A DNA stretch of 64,000 nt, taken from positions 62,001 through 126,000 of the forward strand of contig JBKAGT010000006.1 of the NCBI GenBank assembly GCA_046290495.1, in the 5' to 3' direction. The stretch's first letter is position 1. Each line of letters starts with the position of its first letter. Shown piece by piece: positions 34,226-43,627 of the stretch. Position numbers and translations under genes: made by a program. This DNA is from PGYR01 sp046290495. Lineage in GTDB: Bacteria > Bacteroidota > Ignavibacteria > Kapaibacteriales > UBA2268. Under the pieces are notes generated by a model. The model was not told the DNA's origin. It did no database searches and was given only the letters and a program-made list of their open reading frames with translations.

Positions 34226-35419
34226 CTATTTTATTAGACCAAACTCATGTCCCACTTCACCAAATACTTGAAGTATTTTGTCTAAGTGTTCTTTTTCGTG
34301 AGTAGCCATATAGCTAGTTCTCATCATACTCATTGTAGGTGGTACACCAGGAGGTATAAATGCATTCACAAATACTCCAGCATCGTATAAGCGTCTCCAC
34401 ATCATAAGTGCTTTTTCTACATCTCCAACAATAACCGGAACAATTGCCGTTAAGCTATCAAGTACTTCGAATCCTAATTCATTGAATCCTTTACGCATGT
34501 AGTCAGCATTATCTTTAAGCTGAGTAACTCTCTCAGGTTCTCTTTCCAATACATTCAGCGCTGCCAAAGTAGCTGCACATGATGAAGGAGTCGGACTAGC
34601 AGAGAATATAAGAGCAGGAGAAGTGTGTTTTACAAAATCAATTACTTTACTAGGACCAGCAACAAAGCCACCAAGTGAAGCAAAAGTTTTTGAAAAAGTT
34701 CCCATAATCATATCAGTTTCAGATGTTTTACCATAGTGACTAGCAGTACCTCTACCACCTTCACCAACAACACCAGTAGCGTGAGCATCATCAATCAAAA
34801 CTCTTGCATTGTATTTTCTTGCAATTTCAATAAGCTCAGGAAGATGTACTAACTCACCAGTTACAGAAAACACACCATCAGAAACGATAAGCTTACCTGC
34901 ATCCATTGGTAAAGAGCTCAGCACTCTTTCCAAATCATTCATATCATTATGTTTGTATCTTTTGAAATCTACGAAAGCGCCTTTAGCCATCATAGCACCA
35001 TTAATCAAACATGCATGATTCTCTTTGTCCATTATTATGTATTCACCCTTGGTAGGTAAAGCTGATATAGTACCAATACCAGTCTGGTAACCTGTACTAA
35101 ATAACAATACTTCTTCAAATCCAAGGTATTTTGCCAATCTTTCTTCAAGTTCGATGTGCAGGTCCAAAGTACCAGTTAGATATCTGGATCCCGAACAACC
35201 CGTTCCATATTTTTCTATTGCTTTTATTCCTGCTTCGCGTACTTCTGGGTGAGCTGTTAGACCTAAGTAGTTGTTGGATCCAGCCATAATGACTTTTCTT
35301 CCTTCCATACTAACTACAGGGCCTTCATTCTCTTCTACAGCACGGAAATAAGGGTATATACCTTTTTCCTTTGCTTCGTCAGCCACATGAAAATGATACG
35401 CTTTTTCGAATAAATCCAC
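34226..35419 (-). CDS. Alpha-oxoamine synthase, probably serine palmitoyltransferase-like
   Basis: This 397-residue PLP enzyme of the SPT/AONS/KBL family has GSNNYLGLTAHP (48-59), GTGCSGSRYLTGTLDLH (72-88), DDAHATG with D210 and H213, and the PLP lysine K244 in GTFSK244TFASLGG. The N-terminal opening (MDLFEKAYHF, then IYPYFRAVE) is the form of Bacteroidota serine palmitoyltransferases, which make 3-ketosphinganine from serine and palmitoyl-CoA for sphingolipids. Glycine C-acetyltransferase or BioF activity cannot be excluded: no tdh or bio genes are nearby, and no other sphingolipid gene either. It is monocistronic, with a strong terminator. Confidence 0.85.
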   Translation of the reverse strand: MDLFEKAYHFHVADEAKEKGIYPYFRAVEENEGPVVSMEGRKVIMAGSNNYLGLTAHPEVREAGIKAIEKYGTGCSGSRYLTGTLDLHIELEERLAKYLGFEEVLLFSTGYQTGIGTISALPTKGEYIIMDKENHACLINGAMMAKGAFVDFKRYKHNDMNDLERVLSSLPMDAGKLIVSDGVFSVTGELVHLPELIEIARKYNARVLIDDAHATGVVGEGGRGTASHYGKTSETDMIMGTFSKTFASLGGFVAGPSKVIDFVKHTSPALIFSASPTPSSCAATLAALNVLEREPERVTQLKDNADYMRKGFNELGFEVLDSLTAIVPVIVGDVEKALMMWRRLYDAGVFVNAFIPPGVPPTMSMMRTSYMATHEKEHLDKILQVFGEVGHEFGLIK

Positions 35420-35520
35420 ATTAACCTCTTTTACATATCTTATGTTCTATTTTTAAAAAACAAATATACTGAATATTCCCTTAACTCAAAAAACATAAAT
35501 TACTAACTCAAGTGGATAAA

Positions 35521-35835
35521 CTAGTCTAATTCTTTTGGTATCCATCTGTGAGTTTTCATATCAACTGAATCACCAACAAAAGCTACACCCTCAGCTTCCA
35601 ACAGATCTCTCATAAATGTAGGAGTAGGGAAGTGCATACGTCCTGTTAGTTCGCCATTTCTATTCACAACTCGGTGTGCAGGAACTTTCATATCTCCTTT
35701 GCCAGAGTTGAGAACCCACCCAACATAACGAGCAGAAGAACGCATACCAATAGCTTTGGCTATGTCGCCATAAGTGGTTACTTTACCAACTGGTATTGAT
35801 GCCACTATTTTATTTATTTTTTCGTTTACAGTCAT
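35521..35835 (-). CDS. Alkyltransferase-like protein (ATL, MGMT family without the acceptor Cys)
   Basis: The 104-residue protein has the MGMT DNA-binding domain: VGKVTTYGDIAKAIG, arginine finger R36 in SSARYVGW, and the active-site loop P52-A53-H54-R55, where true methyltransferases have PCHR. Loss of the Cys defines the ATL group, which binds O6-alkylguanine, flips the base and recruits nucleotide excision repair. I chose the ATG at 35835; the longer frame to 35907 runs through the opposite gene. It diverges from the Nudix gene with only 4 bp between the two start codons. With the AlkB-like enzyme at 599-1174 it gives the genome two alkylation-damage responses. Confidence 0.9.
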   Translation of the reverse strand: MTVNEKINKIVASIPVGKVTTYGDIAKAIGMRSSARYVGWVLNSGKGDMKVPAHRVVNRNGELTGRMHFPTPTFMRDLLEAEGVAFVGDSVDMKTHRWIPKELD

Positions 35836-35839
35836 AGTT

Positions 35840-36478
35840 ATGAGTAATAATAATATATTTTTTGATTTCTTACATGAGCGTATGTCTGGTGATTTGCCAG
35901 GTGCCAAAGCTCATATTAAAATGGCTCCATTTGGTGATTTGGAAAGGTTGGAAAATAACAAACCTAGGCCTAATTCCAAAAGGAGTGCAGTATTGCTATT
36001 ACTTACGGAAAATAAGGATGTTTTGTTCACTTTAAGAAGTAGCAAGTTAAGAAAACATAGTGGCCAAATTTCATTCCCTGGTGGAAGACAAGACCCAAAT
36101 GAAACTGACGAAGAGACTGCACTTAGAGAGACGGAGGAAGAAGTAGGAATACCACCAAGTAACATAGATGTAATGGGTACATTATCTCACTTATATGTAC
36201 CACCTTCTGATAGTGTAATTCAACCTGTTGTAGCAAGATTAAACAAGCCATCACCTATTAAAGTAAATCCTGATGAAGTTGACGAGGCATTTTTTGTTAA
36301 TCTCAACAAATTTGAGGGAGAAGAGAAATTAAAAGTTAAGAGCACAGAATATAAAGGTAAGCCTTTTTCATTTCCATATTGGGATGTCCATCACAAAGTG
36401 CCACTTTGGGGTGCAACCGCTATAATTATGAGTGAATTTATGCATTTAGTAGATGAATTTACTCATAAAAATTCTTAA
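35840..36478 (+). CDS. CoA-pyrophosphatase-type Nudix hydrolase
   Basis: The 212-residue protein has the Nudix box GGRQDPNETDEETALRETEE (GX5EX7REUXEEXGU complete with EVGI). It is preceded by the CoA-pyrophosphatase (UPF0035) signature LFTLRSSKLRKHSGQISFPGG. Homologues split CoA or its derivatives to 4'-phosphopantetheine and 3',5'-ADP, as housecleaning in the cytoplasm. The ATG at 35840 matches the family N-terminus; the longer in-frame start at 35774 lies inside the divergent ATL gene and was rejected. An M16-like gene follows after 12 bp, so they are probably in one operon. Confidence 0.92.
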   Translation: MSNNNIFFDFLHERMSGDLPGAKAHIKMAPFGDLERLENNKPRPNSKRSAVLLLLTENKDVLFTLRSSKLRKHSGQISFPGGRQDPNETDEETALRETEEEVGIPPSNIDVMGTLSHLYVPPSDSVIQPVVARLNKPSPIKVNPDEVDEAFFVNLNKFEGEEKLKVKSTEYKGKPFSFPYWDVHHKVPLWGATAIIMSEFMHLVDEFTHKNS

Positions 36479-36490
36479 TTTGCCTAGACT

Positions 36491-37885
36491 ATGAATGACA
36501 AAAATGATAATAAAGTAAATTGGTCTATTCCGCCAATAAGTGAAGATATTCCTTTGTTTGAAGCACCAAAAATTAAGAGAATTCCTCTTGATAAAGATGC
36601 AGAGTTGATGCATTATCACAATGACTCTCATCCTCTGGTTTCTTTCAAGATTATATTTCACAAAGGAACTGCACAAGAAGAGTATCCTGGTATTTCTAAA
36701 GTGATGTTTGAGTTACTCTCTTCTGGAACACAAAAAAGAACTGCTTTCGAATTCGCATCAGAATTGGACTACCTCGGAGCTTCTATCAACTTCAATGAAA
36801 GTAAGGATTATGCTGTGGCGAGATTAAATACGTTATCAGAAGTCTTCGAATCCTCTTTCGAGCTTTTTTTGGAATCACTATTAGAACCCAAATTTGACGA
36901 GAAGGAAGTTGAAAAAACAATCCGAAAATTAATTTCTGCTAAACAACAGGAAGAATCTGATTCGAGCTATTTATCCTCAACAGCTATGATGACTGCACTG
37001 TTTCGTGAGCACCCATATGGCTCACCCGAATACGGTTATGCTGATCAGATAGATAATATCAACAGAAAAAATATAAAGAATAATTGGGAATCTTATGTTA
37101 ACGAATCAAAGATTTCGATTGTAGCAACTGGCGCTATTAGTGAATCGGATGCTGTTCGGTATTCCCAACAAATAGTTGATAAAATGTGTTCCGATGTAAT
37201 AGACAAAGAAATTGAAGAGATTCCTAAAAGGGAGCAAAACAAATTAGTACTAGTTGATTATGATTCGGAGAACCAATCGCTAATTAGGGTTGGCAAACCA
37301 ACTATAAATATCTTAGATGAAAACTATGCTGCTCTTAGTTTGCTAAATGTTATTTATGGTGGCTACTTTATGTCTCGTTTGAATAACTTAATAAGAGAGC
37401 AAAAGGGACTAAGCTATGGGGTACATTCATCTTTGAGTTCTGCAAAGTGTACTGGTCTTCTTGGTGTAGGTACTTCTGTAAAAGCAGCCAACACTCAGGA
37501 AGTAGTTAATGATATAATAGAAGAAATGTCGCTTCTATCAAATGAAATGCTTGAAGAAAAAGAGCTAAAAAGAGCTAAGAATTATTTTTTAGGAAGTTTC
37601 CTAAGAAGTGCAGAGAGTTATAAGCAGATATCAAAAATGCTTGTTACCATGACTATAAATGGATTAGCTGTTAATTATTATGATGAGTTTTATAACAAGA
37701 TTAGAAGAATCAGAAGTGATGATTTGTTCAGCGCACAAATAGATTTACTGAAACCAGAAGGGTTGGTAATAGCAATAGCTGGTAAAGTGGATAATATTGC
37801 TCCACAGTTTGACCAATTTATAGATAAATATGATCTACTCGATGCAGAAGGAAAAATACTAAATAGAACTGAAAACAATAGTTAG
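36491..37885 (+). CDS. M16-family peptidase homologue lacking the zinc-binding motif
   Basis: The 464-residue protein has the two-domain M16 fold signals: FKIIFHKGTAQEEYPGISKV near residue 52, then SSGTQKRTAFEFASELDYLGA, and in the C-terminal half the substrate-binding R/Y pair (LIREQKGLSYGVHSSL). At the place of the HXXEH zinc motif it reads SKVMFELL, so it should have no metal site. Such non-catalytic subunits normally pair with an active M16 partner encoded next door; none is here. There is no signal peptide. Downstream, after 59 bp, comes moxR. Its role may be as a regulatory subunit for an active M16 protein encoded elsewhere. Confidence 0.85.
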   Translation: MNDKNDNKVNWSIPPISEDIPLFEAPKIKRIPLDKDAELMHYHNDSHPLVSFKIIFHKGTAQEEYPGISKVMFELLSSGTQKRTAFEFASELDYLGASINFNESKDYAVARLNTLSEVFESSFELFLESLLEPKFDEKEVEKTIRKLISAKQQEESDSSYLSSTAMMTALFREHPYGSPEYGYADQIDNINRKNIKNNWESYVNESKISIVATGAISESDAVRYSQQIVDKMCSDVIDKEIEEIPKREQNKLVLVDYDSENQSLIRVGKPTINILDENYAALSLLNVIYGGYFMSRLNNLIREQKGLSYGVHSSLSSAKCTGLLGVGTSVKAANTQEVVNDIIEEMSLLSNEMLEEKELKRAKNYFLGSFLRSAESYKQISKMLVTMTINGLAVNYYDEFYNKIRRIRSDDLFSAQIDLLKPEGLVIAIAGKVDNIAPQFDQFIDKYDLLDAEGKILNRTENNS

Positions 37886-37944
37886 TTCTTTTCGTATTGT
37901 TTTGGTGATAGGAATAAATAAAAAGAAAATAAACAAGAGAAAGA

Positions 37945-38916
37945 ATGGGAAAAGATATAGAGCTGCTAAAAGAGTTAGCCGACTCAATCGGAAAAGTAAA
38001 ATCAGAGGTATCGAAAGTAATAATTGGTCAACAAACTGTAGTTGAGGAGTTGTTGATTTCTTTGTTTGCTAAAGGTAACTGTTTACTTGTTGGTGTACCA
38101 GGATTAGCAAAAACATTACTTATCAAATCACTTTCCGAATCACTACACCTAGATTTCTCTCGTATTCAATTTACTCCAGATCTGATGCCGGGTGATATAA
38201 CTGGTACAGAAGTAATAGAGGACGACCGCACTACTGGTGGTAAGGTGTTTAGATTTGTAAAAGGCCCAATATTCTCGAATATAGTCTTGGCAGATGAGAT
38301 AAATAGAACTCCTCCTAAAACCCAAGCTGCTCTTCTAGAAGCCATGCAGGAGCATGAAGTAACAGCTGCTGGTCAGACACTTAAGTTAGATGAACCATTC
38401 TTTGTGTTGGCTACTCAAAACCCAATAGAACAAGAGGGGACATACCCATTGCCCGAAGCGCAATTGGATAGATTTATGTTTAACATTAATCTGGATTACC
38501 CATCTCAACAAGAAGAAATGGAAATAGTAAAATCCACTACAATCGAAAGAACCGAACAGATAAATCAAGTCTTAGCCGCTGATAAGATTATTGAATTTCA
38601 AAACCTAATAAGAAGAATACCAGTTGCAGACAATGTGATTGAGTATGCCGTAAATCTAGTCCGTAACACTAGACCAAAGCATACTGAAAACGAGATGGTT
38701 AAGAAATATATCAGCTATGGTGCTGGCCCAAGAGCAAGTCAATACCTTATATTGGGAGCAAAATCAAGAGCTGGTATTCGTGGTAATGCTACACCTGAGA
38801 TTGATGACGTAAATGCAGTAGCAAACTCAGTGCTTCGCCACCGTATAGTTACTAACTTCAACGCAGAAGCAGAAGGGATAGATACAGTAGATATTATAGC
38901 TAACTTGATTAAGTAG
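37945..38916 (+). CDS. MoxR-family AAA+ ATPase
   Basis: This 323-residue AAA_3 protein has Walker A GVPGLAKT (residues 50-57), Walker B VLADEINR (D117, E118), sensor 1 in VLATQNPIEQEGTYPLPEAQ, and sensor 2 in GPRASQ. MoxR ATPases act as chaperones for maturation of partner complexes and are usually followed by DUF58 and VWA-domain genes. Here the next gene is a convergent TonB receptor behind a terminator, so the usual partners are missing from this locus. It is probably co-transcribed with the Nudix and M16-like genes. Confidence 0.93.
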   Translation: MGKDIELLKELADSIGKVKSEVSKVIIGQQTVVEELLISLFAKGNCLLVGVPGLAKTLLIKSLSESLHLDFSRIQFTPDLMPGDITGTEVIEDDRTTGGKVFRFVKGPIFSNIVLADEINRTPPKTQAALLEAMQEHEVTAAGQTLKLDEPFFVLATQNPIEQEGTYPLPEAQLDRFMFNINLDYPSQQEEMEIVKSTTIERTEQINQVLAADKIIEFQNLIRRIPVADNVIEYAVNLVRNTRPKHTENEMVKKYISYGAGPRASQYLILGAKSRAGIRGNATPEIDDVNAVANSVLRHRIVTNFNAEAEGIDTVDIIANLIK

Positions 38917-38949
38917 AACGATAGATAGAAAATAGAAAAGCAAATTAAA

Positions 38950-38980
38950 AAGCCACTCAGAACGTAATTCTAAGTGGCTT
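38950..38980. terminator. Bidirectional terminator between moxR and the TonB receptor gene
   Basis: AAGCCACT (38950-38957) pairs with AGTGGCTT (38973-38980), with an inner AGAA/TTCT pairing. A-rich DNA lies on the left, serving the minus-strand gene, and a moderate T content lies on the right. Confidence 0.75.
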
Positions 38981-39004
38981 AATAGTTTTAATACTTCTAT
39001 TTCT

Positions 39005-41473
39005 TTAGAAGTTATAACTCACCCTCATAGTAGTAAGTCTAGGAATTGGAGTACCACCAAATACCTGATAGTGGAACTGGTTGAAAACATTATAGATGTT
39101 CAATCCTAATTCCATATTTGGTAATATATGGTAGCCTGCACTTAGATTTAGCAAAGTATATGAAGGAATTTGTCCTACGTTTATACCTGCTAACCAGTCA
39201 TATCCTTCTACGTGATTTACCTGTAAACTAACGTCAAATTCCTCTGGTACATCGTATGTTATTGATGCGTTTACTCTGTGAGGTGATGCATTTGGTAACA
39301 ACTCTGGGTCATCTTCATCTAAATTGATAATGGCATCATAGTAAGTATAATTTAGTGTTAGTTTTAGTTCATCAGTGAAGTAATAATTAGCTCCTAATTC
39401 CAATCCGTATTGCTCTACGCTACCGATGTTACCATTCGACAATGCATGCAATGGAGTTCCATCAAGCTGAACAAGAGGTGCATTGTTCGCATAGTTTTCT
39501 AAAGCTTCATAGACCATATCAGTAGCGAGCTGGTTGTACTGTGCGAAATCACCACTCAAAGAAGCTCCCCATTTCTCAAGATCTTCGTTCGCATTTGGGA
39601 CAAAAACTGTAACGAAATCACGTATTTGATTGTAATAAACATCGGCAGTGATATATAACTTTTCACTGATAATACCTTTGTAGCCAAACTCATATCCTAA
39701 GTTTTTCTCCAATTCTAATTCCTCATTACCTAATGCACGTGAAATAGGTTGCGGCAAATTGTTTGCGAATTGTGGATTTCTAGGGTCGTTAGTTATTAGG
39801 TTTAAGCTCTCACCTGAGGCATCTTGTCCTGAGAGAGTGGAAATAGAATCCAAAATATCGGCTTGAAGTTCATTATAGTTAAATAGTCCATTTGTTGAGT
39901 ATTTTTCTCCTGTTGCAAAAGCTGGAGCTATAGGTGACCATCTGAAATACTCATTATAAGTGGGTCTTTGGAAACTTCTACTAACACTTAACCTTAGTGT
40001 GTGGTTTTCATCAGCATCGTAAACTAATGCAGCACGAGGAGAGAAGAAGCTGTCATGAATGTTTGATTGGTCCATTCTAGCAGATGCTACAAATTTGAAA
40101 TCATCAGTCATTTCCCAAGACATTTGTCCATAAAGACCATAGAAATCAGCATCTACATCACGAGACAATGTTCTGTTTTGAGCTAAGAGTTGTTTGTCAT
40201 AGCTTGCTCCAAAAATTAAGTGAATATCTTCATCTTCATCAGCATAGAAATTATACTGAGCATCAATTAGCATATCGTGCTCATCATTTTGCGTGAAAAA
40301 GTCAGCGTGTAAGAACCAAATAGAATCTCTACTATATCTGTTCGTGTAGTGAGTGTGCAAATTGAAGTTCTCTGAATTGTACTCTAGTCTAGCATATGGC
40401 TTGTAAAGGTCTTTCACAAGTACTCTTCCTAGGTTGAATGAATATGTATCATTACCAGAATTAGACATACCTACTTCAGCTACAACTCTTTTGTCAACGT
40501 CAAAATCATAGTCCATTCTAAATGTACCATAAGTCGCAAATGTCTCTCTCTCATCTGGTGTCAATGCTCTTCTTTCAAGTTGTAATCCATCGTATTCTAA
40601 TTGAGATTCTTCAACTCGACTTCTGGAAAGGTTCAAACTTTGACTACGACCTAAAGTTAATTTATAGCTTAAATTATCATTGATTAAACCAGCATGTCGC
40701 AAATCTAATCTACCTGTTTGATAATCTCCGCCAGTAAGAGTTACTTTCGTTCCTAATACATCTCTTGGAGAAAAACTCTTCATATTGATAACACCGTTGA
40801 AGGCATTTGCACCATATAATGCAGCGTTAGGACCACGGACGAATTCAATTGTTTCAAATTCATCTGCTGGTAATTGGAATGAATTCCACTCTTGTGCAGA
40901 TAATAACATCAAGTGGTTCTCTCTACCGTCTTGAAGAACTAAAACACGTTTGTTCATTGTGTTCGCAAATCCACGAGTGTTTACAGTGTAGTCTGTTGTA
41001 CCACTTCTGAGTACTTCTACACCAGTCATTCCTTCGAACGCAGCCCCGAGCTGGTTCATACGAGCTTTCTCTTGTATCTGCTCAGCGTACATTACGTCAA
41101 TAGAGCCAGGTGATTCTGTCACCTTTTCTAGCTTTTTAGAGCTGGCAGTAACCTCCAGATCATCGAATTTATATGTTTGGTAATCTAACTCTACTAGGAC
41201 GTCTGCGCCATTATCTGCATCTACAGTTCTGGTGTATTTTTGAAAACCATTTTCTTTTATGAAAATAGTTTTCTCACCAGAGTACTCTTCATAGAATGAA
41301 AATATGCCGTATTCATCAGTAACAGCTATGTCACCAGTTTCAACTATCTTAACAACTACTTTTTTCATAGCTTTTCCAGTGTTTGCGTTTACTACTTTAC
41401 CAGTTATGTTAGCAAACAGACTAGAAATGGTTATGAAATAGACAATAGCAGTAAGTAATATTAGCTTTTTCAT
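39005..41473 (-). CDS. TonB-dependent outer-membrane receptor
   Basis: The 822-residue protein has a signal peptide (residues 1-22), a carboxypeptidase-regulatory N-domain (ITGKVVNANTGKAMKKVVVK), a plug (LEVTASSKKLEKVTESPGSI; FETIEFVRGPNAALYGANAF), and a barrel ending in TTMRVSYNF with the C-terminal Phe needed for outer-membrane insertion. The ligand is unknown: candidates are siderophores, vitamins or small oligomers. Its ATG overlaps the stop of the MFS transporter gene (TAATG), placing it last in a menA-MFS-TonB operon. Paired outer- and inner-membrane carriers suggest they move the same compound. Confidence 0.93.
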   Translation of the reverse strand: MKKLILLTAIVYFITISSLFANITGKVVNANTGKAMKKVVVKIVETGDIAVTDEYGIFSFYEEYSGEKTIFIKENGFQKYTRTVDADNGADVLVELDYQTYKFDDLEVTASSKKLEKVTESPGSIDVMYAEQIQEKARMNQLGAAFEGMTGVEVLRSGTTDYTVNTRGFANTMNKRVLVLQDGRENHLMLLSAQEWNSFQLPADEFETIEFVRGPNAALYGANAFNGVINMKSFSPRDVLGTKVTLTGGDYQTGRLDLRHAGLINDNLSYKLTLGRSQSLNLSRSRVEESQLEYDGLQLERRALTPDERETFATYGTFRMDYDFDVDKRVVAEVGMSNSGNDTYSFNLGRVLVKDLYKPYARLEYNSENFNLHTHYTNRYSRDSIWFLHADFFTQNDEHDMLIDAQYNFYADEDEDIHLIFGASYDKQLLAQNRTLSRDVDADFYGLYGQMSWEMTDDFKFVASARMDQSNIHDSFFSPRAALVYDADENHTLRLSVSRSFQRPTYNEYFRWSPIAPAFATGEKYSTNGLFNYNELQADILDSISTLSGQDASGESLNLITNDPRNPQFANNLPQPISRALGNEELELEKNLGYEFGYKGIISEKLYITADVYYNQIRDFVTVFVPNANEDLEKWGASLSGDFAQYNQLATDMVYEALENYANNAPLVQLDGTPLHALSNGNIGSVEQYGLELGANYYFTDELKLTLNYTYYDAIINLDEDDPELLPNASPHRVNASITYDVPEEFDVSLQVNHVEGYDWLAGINVGQIPSYTLLNLSAGYHILPNMELGLNIYNVFNQFHYQVFGGTPIPRLTTMRVSYNF

Positions 41474-42648
41474 TATGCTAAATCCTTATTTTTGTATGTG
41501 AATGTAAAAATTAAAAATATTGTTATCGAAAATAATATTGCTGTATAGTAAACACCGTTTATACCTATACTATCTGAGTATAGTGTGAAAATTATACCAG
41601 CTAGCACTGGGCCTAAAGCTTGACCTACTTGTGATATCATTCTGTTGAACGACATAAGTAAAGCACGGTTATTTTCAGTGCTGAATTTTATTATCATTGA
41701 TTGCGAGTTTGGTAGTACAAATGAATGTGCAACTCCAAAAATTGCTGTAGATACAAACAGCATGTACCAATCTGAATAGAATGGTATCAGCCCAAGAGCT
41801 AAACCATAACCAAGTAATCCAATTTGAAGTAAAGATTTGTGTCTATATCTTTTAAGTATCTTACCGAGAAAATATGCTGTGAAAGAAGTACAAAGGGACA
41901 TACTAGCAAGTATAATGCCTATGGTTGACGGTTCTAGAGAAAACCGTTCTTTGGCTACAAATGGGACATAAGTCAAAAATGGCCCCATAAGAATAATGAA
42001 TAGCGATACGCTTACTAAGAGCAAGACTACTAAGTTCTTATCTTTCAGCACACTTGTGAAGCTTTTAAAATATAAGCCAAATTGACTTCGTTTGGTTTTA
42101 ATATTAATATCTAGAAAAAGTGCTATATAAATAGCAATTGGTATAGCTGCCAGTGGCATATAGAATACATATCGATAAGATATGTCAGAAAGTAATCCAC
42201 CAATAATAGGAAAAGCTCCAGTGCCTAAGCTGAGTATACTATGATTGAAACCCATTATTTTTGGCCTTGACTCTGGAGGGAAAATATCTCCAATTAACGC
42301 TACATTAAGAGCACCTAGTGATGCTGCTCCCACACCTTGTAAAAATCTGAATGACAATAGTAAATTAAAAGTATCTGCTACGGAACATAAGAATCCAGCA
42401 ATACCAAACAAAAGTAAAGCAGGAACAACTACTATTTTTCTTCCGAATTTGTCAGATAGAAACCCGAAGACTGGTGTTAATAATATACCTGGAATCGCAA
42501 ATACTGCTATTATTAATCCATAATCCTTATCTGCTACGTTGAATTCCGATGCAATATCTGGTAGCGCAGGCGATACGGATGCGATACCCAGAACAGCCAT
42601 CAATGTGATAGAGAATATGATTATGAAGTATCGTAGCTTAAAGTCCAA
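41473..42648 (-). CDS. MFS transporter
   Basis: The 391-residue protein has 12 predicted helices and the MFS motif A between helices 2 and 3 (GFLSDKFGRKIVV). The helix 4-5 region RFLQGVGAASLGALNVALIGD fits the DHA1-type drug and metabolite exporters, though import cannot be excluded. It overlaps menA by 11 bp and the TonB receptor gene by 1 bp, so the three are surely one transcript. In other bacteria an MFS exporter next to a TonB receptor often handles a siderophore, but no biosynthesis genes are visible here. Confidence 0.9.
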   Translation of the reverse strand: MDFKLRYFIIIFSITLMAVLGIASVSPALPDIASEFNVADKDYGLIIAVFAIPGILLTPVFGFLSDKFGRKIVVVPALLLFGIAGFLCSVADTFNLLLSFRFLQGVGAASLGALNVALIGDIFPPESRPKIMGFNHSILSLGTGAFPIIGGLLSDISYRYVFYMPLAAIPIAIYIALFLDINIKTKRSQFGLYFKSFTSVLKDKNLVVLLLVSVSLFIILMGPFLTYVPFVAKERFSLEPSTIGIILASMSLCTSFTAYFLGKILKRYRHKSLLQIGLLGYGLALGLIPFYSDWYMLFVSTAIFGVAHSFVLPNSQSMIIKFSTENNRALLMSFNRMISQVGQALGPVLAGIIFTLYSDSIGINGVYYTAILFSITIFLIFTFTYKNKDLA

Positions 42649-43516
42649 TTAATATTCCTACGGTTAGTAAAGTAGAGTTCAAAATCATAAGAAGTGCAGT
42701 AAGTGCCAATACTTTGTTGTATTCTCTACCTTCTGCTAAGATTAGTTTTTTGACCACTATGGCAGCCAAGGGAATAGTAATCAAAGGCAAAAGCAGTAAG
42801 TAATCAGTCTTTATTATTGCGAGGTAGCACTCTATTACAAAAACTAAAAACGTTAAAATTACATAAAGAGCGATGGACTTCTTTGGTCCAATTTTTACTG
42901 CCAATGTGTTTTTATTCACAGCTTTGTCAGTTTCTATGTCTCTAATATTATTCACGGATAATATATTCATAGACAGTATACCTGGCACAAATGAGCTAGC
43001 TAAAATGAAATTATCAATATATCCAGCATAAACATAGAAAGTACCACAAACAGCAACTAGACCAAAAAACAATAGAACAAATACATCACCTAGACCATTG
43101 TAAGCAAGTGGATAAGGACCACCAGTGTAAGCCCAGCTAAATATTAGTGACAATATGCCAATTATAAGAATTGAATAATCTGAGATGGAAACAAGGTAGA
43201 GACCAGCTATAAATGTAATTATTATTAATAACGCAGAGACGATCTTCATCGTCTTAGAACTTATAGCACCAATTGAAACAGAACGAACTGAACCTAATCT
43301 ATTTTCGTTGTCTGCACCTTTTTTAAAATCATAAATTTCATTGATGAAATTTGTTACTATTTGGATAGACATTGCGCAAAAAAGAATCACAATGAATGGC
43401 AACCATCTAAACTCACCTATGCTATGAGCATAAGCCGAACCTATAATCACAGGTGAAACACTAGCTGATAAAGTCTTCAAACGTAAGGCTGTTAGCCAGT
43501 CGGAAGCAGTAGCCAT
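42638..43516 (-). CDS. menA: 1,4-dihydroxy-2-naphthoate polyprenyltransferase MenA
   Basis: This 292-residue UbiA-superfamily membrane enzyme has about nine helices. The first Asp-rich motif is in NFINEIYDFKKGADNENRLG, the second in NNIRDIETDKAVNKNTLAVK. The opening LTALRLKTLSASVSPVIIGS is typical of MenA. It attaches the polyprenyl chain to DHNA in menaquinone synthesis at the inner membrane. No other men genes are in the window. It is the first gene of a tightly overlapping operon with an MFS transporter and a TonB receptor, an unusual pairing. Confidence 0.93.
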   Translation of the reverse strand: MATASDWLTALRLKTLSASVSPVIIGSAYAHSIGEFRWLPFIVILFCAMSIQIVTNFINEIYDFKKGADNENRLGSVRSVSIGAISSKTMKIVSALLIIITFIAGLYLVSISDYSILIIGILSLIFSWAYTGGPYPLAYNGLGDVFVLLFFGLVAVCGTFYVYAGYIDNFILASSFVPGILSMNILSVNNIRDIETDKAVNKNTLAVKIGPKKSIALYVILTFLVFVIECYLAIIKTDYLLLLPLITIPLAAIVVKKLILAEGREYNKVLALTALLMILNSTLLTVGILIGL

Positions 43517-43627
43517 TTTTACTTTTGATATTAGTTAATAAGACAACTCACAAAACTAAATAATATTAACTAATTATTTGAATGAAACTTATATGAATTG
43601 AATTTATTGATTGTAGTATTGTTAAAA

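Noticed and set aside
35836..35907. Upstream extension of the ATL gene (24 residues)
   Set aside because: Overlaps the divergent Nudix start and has no similarity to the family N-terminus.
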